The notes beneath the pieces are model-generated. The model was not told the origin of the DNA. It ran no database searches and saw nothing but the letters and a program-made list of their open reading frames with translations. A stretch of 7,653 bases of DNA from Oxalobacteraceae bacterium UBA7693 (GTDB lineage Bacteria > Pseudomonadota > Gammaproteobacteria > Burkholderiales > Burkholderiaceae_D). A program made the position numbers and the translations under genes. Where the stretch lies: NCBI GenBank assembly GCA_002482715.1, contig DLGN01000118.1:147-7799 (forward strand), in the 5' to 3' direction. Below are positions 5,414 to 7,653 of the stretch, in pieces; the first letter of the stretch is position 1, and every line of letters starts with the position of its first letter.

Positions 5414-7601
5414 ATCGATTTACTTTTGTTGATTTCTCAACTATCTCACTAAAGATATCGAGGTTTTCAGACAACTCTTGGACTCCCCCTCCAAGTGCTT
5501 TGACAGCCTTATCAAGCTCTTGGTCAAAACTTGCTAAGGATTTGGAAAGACTCTTCTCAATACCCTTGTCAAAGCTTTCAAAAGCATTCCCTAGAACGCC
5601 ATTAACTTTGTCTAAATATTCAGCAGCATCTTGATTCAAAGCTGCCATTTCCAATTTAAATTGCTGCAGGTCTTTCAACACCTGAGTTCGCACTGTTGCT
5701 TCAACTTTTGCCTCATTTAGCAAGACCTCAATTGCTGAAATCGATTCCTTCATCAAATTGGTGTTGGCTTTATAGTCAGACACAATAATGGAAAGATTTC
5801 TTGTGGTCGCGTTAATCTCCGCAGAGGTCCCCTGGATATTGCCAATCAAAGTTCCTGCAGAGTTAGTTACCTGTACTAGTGTGCTACTGGCTGTATTAAA
5901 ACCATCAGACGCTAGTTTAATTTTCTCAGCTCCAATTTGCATACCCATAAGGCTGTCGCGAGTTTGATCTCCCAAAAGTTTGATCGTCTGATTCGTGGCA
6001 TCGTTACTACTATTGAGAGCTGCGATTAAATTCTTGACGTTCGCACTCAACTCAATCAGTAGTTCACTAGATTGGGCATGGATCTTTTGCTGAGACGCTT
6101 CGGAAGCCGATTCCATTTCAATACGGCTCTTATCCAAATTAGACATGACACCATTTAAATGATCGTTGAGTTGTACGACAGACTCAGAAATTTTTTGCAT
6201 TGTATCGTTTTGCGTCTTGCCTACTGTCTCTTTAATTCCTTCAACAAACGCTTGCATTTGCTGAGCCATAGCCTGCTGTCGAGCTTCACTCTCGGCAAAA
6301 ATGTTCTCCAACTGTTCTCCCATTTTTGCGCCAGCTTCTTGCCCTTTTGAGCTAATGCCTGCAACTGCAATCTGCAAATTCTGAATCATTTCATTCATAG
6401 AATCTTGCATCACACTTTGGCTGCTATGCATATCTGAAAGCGCTTTAGTTAGCTGCTCTTGAACCAGCTGCCCAGATGATTCGCTCGTCGAGCGCATTTC
6501 TTGCACTAAGGTCGCAAAGTTGGATTGCATTACCTGCATTGAGTTTATAGATTGATTCAGCATCTCTTGCATTCCTTGGAATTGAGAGCCAAAAGTCGTT
6601 TCTATTTTCTGCATAAAGGAAACCAAAACATCTTGAAGTAGAGATTGAACTTTACCGCTCTGGTCACCGGTCGCAGACTGAACCGACTGAGCTAATCTAT
6701 CTAGAGGCTCTTTAAAGCTAGCCTCGATCGATGCACTTATTTGGGAGGCTATATCATTGCCACTGGTTTTATAAGCATTGCTCAAGGTATCACCAAGTCG
6801 CATATTTTCGCGCACCTGACTTTCCACAAGATTTTGCAACATCTCCTTCAACTCAGTCACCAAACTGTCTTTTAACATCCGAGTTTGTACAGAGCTTTCT
6901 TGCGTATGCTTTACTAACTGCGCAAGATATTCCTCTGATACACCTGCATCAAAAAGTCGATCAATTTGATCAGCCAACTCTTCGACGGCGGAAAGACACA
7001 ACCTCAAATGTTTCTTCTCAGAGTTGGTCACAACCATTGCAACGATAATGGCTGCCATTGATCCACCAAATGCGAATAGAACGTCTTTGAGCAACCGTGA
7101 GACACTTTCTTGGACTTTGCTGGGATCAGTCACATCGAAGTGATACAAGCCAAGCATCAATCCACCAAAAGTTCCAATGATCCCGAGGCCCGTTAGAATG
7201 CCGGGAAGATGCTTAAAATACTCAGTTCTCAGAGGCGTATCTACTAGTTTTTGTGTCGAAAAAAAGAAGGCTGCTGGCGAAGTTGCACGTATCCTAACAA
7301 CACGAATCTCTCCATCGACAACCGCTGTTTGATCATGCAGGGTTTCTTGAAATTCTTTCCAGCAATGATCAAAACTGGTTTGTGAAAAAACTTTTCCCAA
7401 AGAAGAACGAAGATCTTCAATTTTTCTGGAATCGATAGAATCAATACTAGATACAAGTTCTATTACTTGCTTTTGTAGCCGCATAGCTGGGAAATAGTAC
7501 TGACGACAATAGGCAATGACAAAATAAATTAAAAAAGTGACGACAATTGCTGGAGCGATAAATGCAGGGTTATTTAGAATCAGCTGAAGAATATTTTGCA
7601 T
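5412..7601 (-). CDS. zorA: ZorA, MotA/ExbB/TolQ-like motor subunit of type I Zorya defence system
   Basis: This 729-residue protein is the inner-membrane ion-channel subunit of the Zorya motor, which by family knowledge assembles as five ZorA around two ZorB. Hydrophobic segments are visible at about residues 13-31, 133-152 and 173-192. The last two are the MotA-like pair, with a PGILTGLGIIGTFGG motif (Thr144) and a small-residue stretch FGGSMAAI (Ser181) expected to line the ion path. A weaker segment near 108-114 precedes them. Glu83 and Glu86 (WKEFQE) may match the calcium-site glutamates reported for E. coli ZorA, though I recall those from memory. Residues 193-729 form a cytoplasmic tail with a single proline (Pro299), rich in Gln, Met, Ser and Ala, as in a long coiled coil. 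The long tail fits type I ZorA; the E. coli protein is about the same length. The ATG at 7601 is the first in-frame start after a TAA 21 nt upstream; later ATGs would remove the first membrane helix. It is first in the operon. Confidence 0.95.
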   Translation of the reverse strand: MQNILQLILNNPAFIAPAIVVTFLIYFVIAYCRQYYFPAMRLQKQVIELVSSIDSIDSRKIEDLRSSLGKVFSQTSFDHCWKEFQETLHDQTAVVDGEIRVVRIRATSPAAFFFSTQKLVDTPLRTEYFKHLPGILTGLGIIGTFGGLMLGLYHFDVTDPSKVQESVSRLLKDVLFAFGGSMAAIIVAMVVTNSEKKHLRLCLSAVEELADQIDRLFDAGVSEEYLAQLVKHTQESSVQTRMLKDSLVTELKEMLQNLVESQVRENMRLGDTLSNAYKTSGNDIASQISASIEASFKEPLDRLAQSVQSATGDQSGKVQSLLQDVLVSFMQKIETTFGSQFQGMQEMLNQSINSMQVMQSNFATLVQEMRSTSESSGQLVQEQLTKALSDMHSSQSVMQDSMNEMIQNLQIAVAGISSKGQEAGAKMGEQLENIFAESEARQQAMAQQMQAFVEGIKETVGKTQNDTMQKISESVVQLNDHLNGVMSNLDKSRIEMESASEASQQKIHAQSSELLIELSANVKNLIAALNSSNDATNQTIKLLGDQTRDSLMGMQIGAEKIKLASDGFNTASSTLVQVTNSAGTLIGNIQGTSAEINATTRNLSIIVSDYKANTNLMKESISAIEVLLNEAKVEATVRTQVLKDLQQFKLEMAALNQDAAEYLDKVNGVLGNAFESFDKGIEKSLSKSLASFDQELDKAVKALGGGVQELSENLDIFSEIVEKSTKVNR

Positions 7602-7653
7602 GAGGTGAAAAATGGTCGATTATTAAATTTAAAGAATTGCTTTGAGTGTTTCG
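7602..7653 (-). promoter_or_regulatory. zorA leader with possible -10-like element
   Basis: The 52 bases upstream of zorA contain no gene. Reading toward zorA they are AT-rich in the middle. TTTAAT (7627-7622) matches the sigma-70 -10 consensus at five of six positions, but the spacing upstream gives no convincing -35 hexamer. No Shine-Dalgarno sequence precedes the ATG: the adjacent bases are CACCTC, preceded by a run of five T. The true promoter may lie right of the window. No operator-like inverted repeat stands out in this short stretch. Confidence 0.25.

Noticed and set aside
5398..5634. Plus-strand frame of 78 codons starting at the zorA/zorB junction
   Set aside because: It is antisense to the zorA C-terminus and the zorB ribosome site. 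The Ser/Leu-rich translation is what antisense of a coiled coil typically gives.
6159..7456. Plus-strand frames at 6159-6350 and 6731-7048 and a minus-strand frame at 7244-7456
   Set aside because: All overlap zorA coding sequence, including its membrane segments. None has a ribosome site or family resemblance.
4662..7601. Flagellar MotAB or ExbBD/TolQR operon
   Set aside because: The ZorA tail of more than 500 residues and the downstream EH-signature and Snf2 helicase genes fit Zorya and not a flagellar or Tol/Exb system.
1..7653. CRISPR arrays, tRNA/rRNA genes, insertion sequences, attachment sites
   Set aside because: Coding sequence fills almost the whole window, and no direct-repeat arrays, transposase motifs or RNA-gene patterns were seen on either strand.

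Overview
The window carries one operon, transcribed entirely from the minus strand. It encodes a type I Zorya anti-phage defence system in the canonical order zorA-zorB-zorC-zorD. Read in the direction of transcription (right to left): zorA (7601-5412, proton-channel/motor subunit with a very long helical tail), zorB (5399-4662, MotB/OmpA-like peptidoglycan-binding stator subunit), zorC (4669-3023, EH-signature protein) and zorD (3001-1, Snf2-type helicase, running off the left edge and incomplete).

Spacing is very tight: 12 nt between zorA and zorB, an 8-nt overlap between zorB and zorC, and 21 nt between zorC and zorD. This fits a single polycistronic, translationally coupled unit. No intergenic stretch exceeds 300 bases. 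The only unassigned DNA is the 52 bases right of zorA (7602-7653), which would hold its leader and possibly a promoter.

From published work on the family (recalled, not derived here), ZorA and ZorB form an inner-membrane, ion-driven A5B2 motor anchored to peptidoglycan, with a long intracellular tail. The motor is thought to sense envelope disturbance during phage injection and to recruit ZorC (DNA-binding) and ZorD (helicase/nuclease) to destroy the incoming DNA. The residues expected for motor function (Asp25 in ZorB, the MotA-like segments in ZorA), for peptidoglycan binding (ZorB Tyr150/Asn151/Leu154/Arg158), for the EH signature (ZorC Glu398/His440) and for ATP hydrolysis (ZorD Lys624, DEAQ 739-742) are all visible. 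As far as the window goes, the system looks intact.

The left edge is suspicious. Bases 1-36 are a perfect 36-bp palindrome lying exactly where zorD should encode Snf2 motif V, and it diverts the protein from the family pattern. It looks like a fold-back or assembly-end artefact, so the missing zorD C-terminus (motif VI and beyond) is probably lost by assembly rather than by mutation.

The host looks like a Gram-negative bacterium of moderate-to-low GC (my impression is around 40%). The peptidoglycan-binding motor and operon type fit Proteobacteria, perhaps a gammaproteobacterium, but nothing here fixes the genus. The system is already described as a class. The less-described points are details: an 11-residue methionine periodicity in the ZorA tail, a small C-terminal module on ZorC, an unrecognised ~585-residue N-terminal region of ZorD, and a zorA start without a Shine-Dalgarno sequence.
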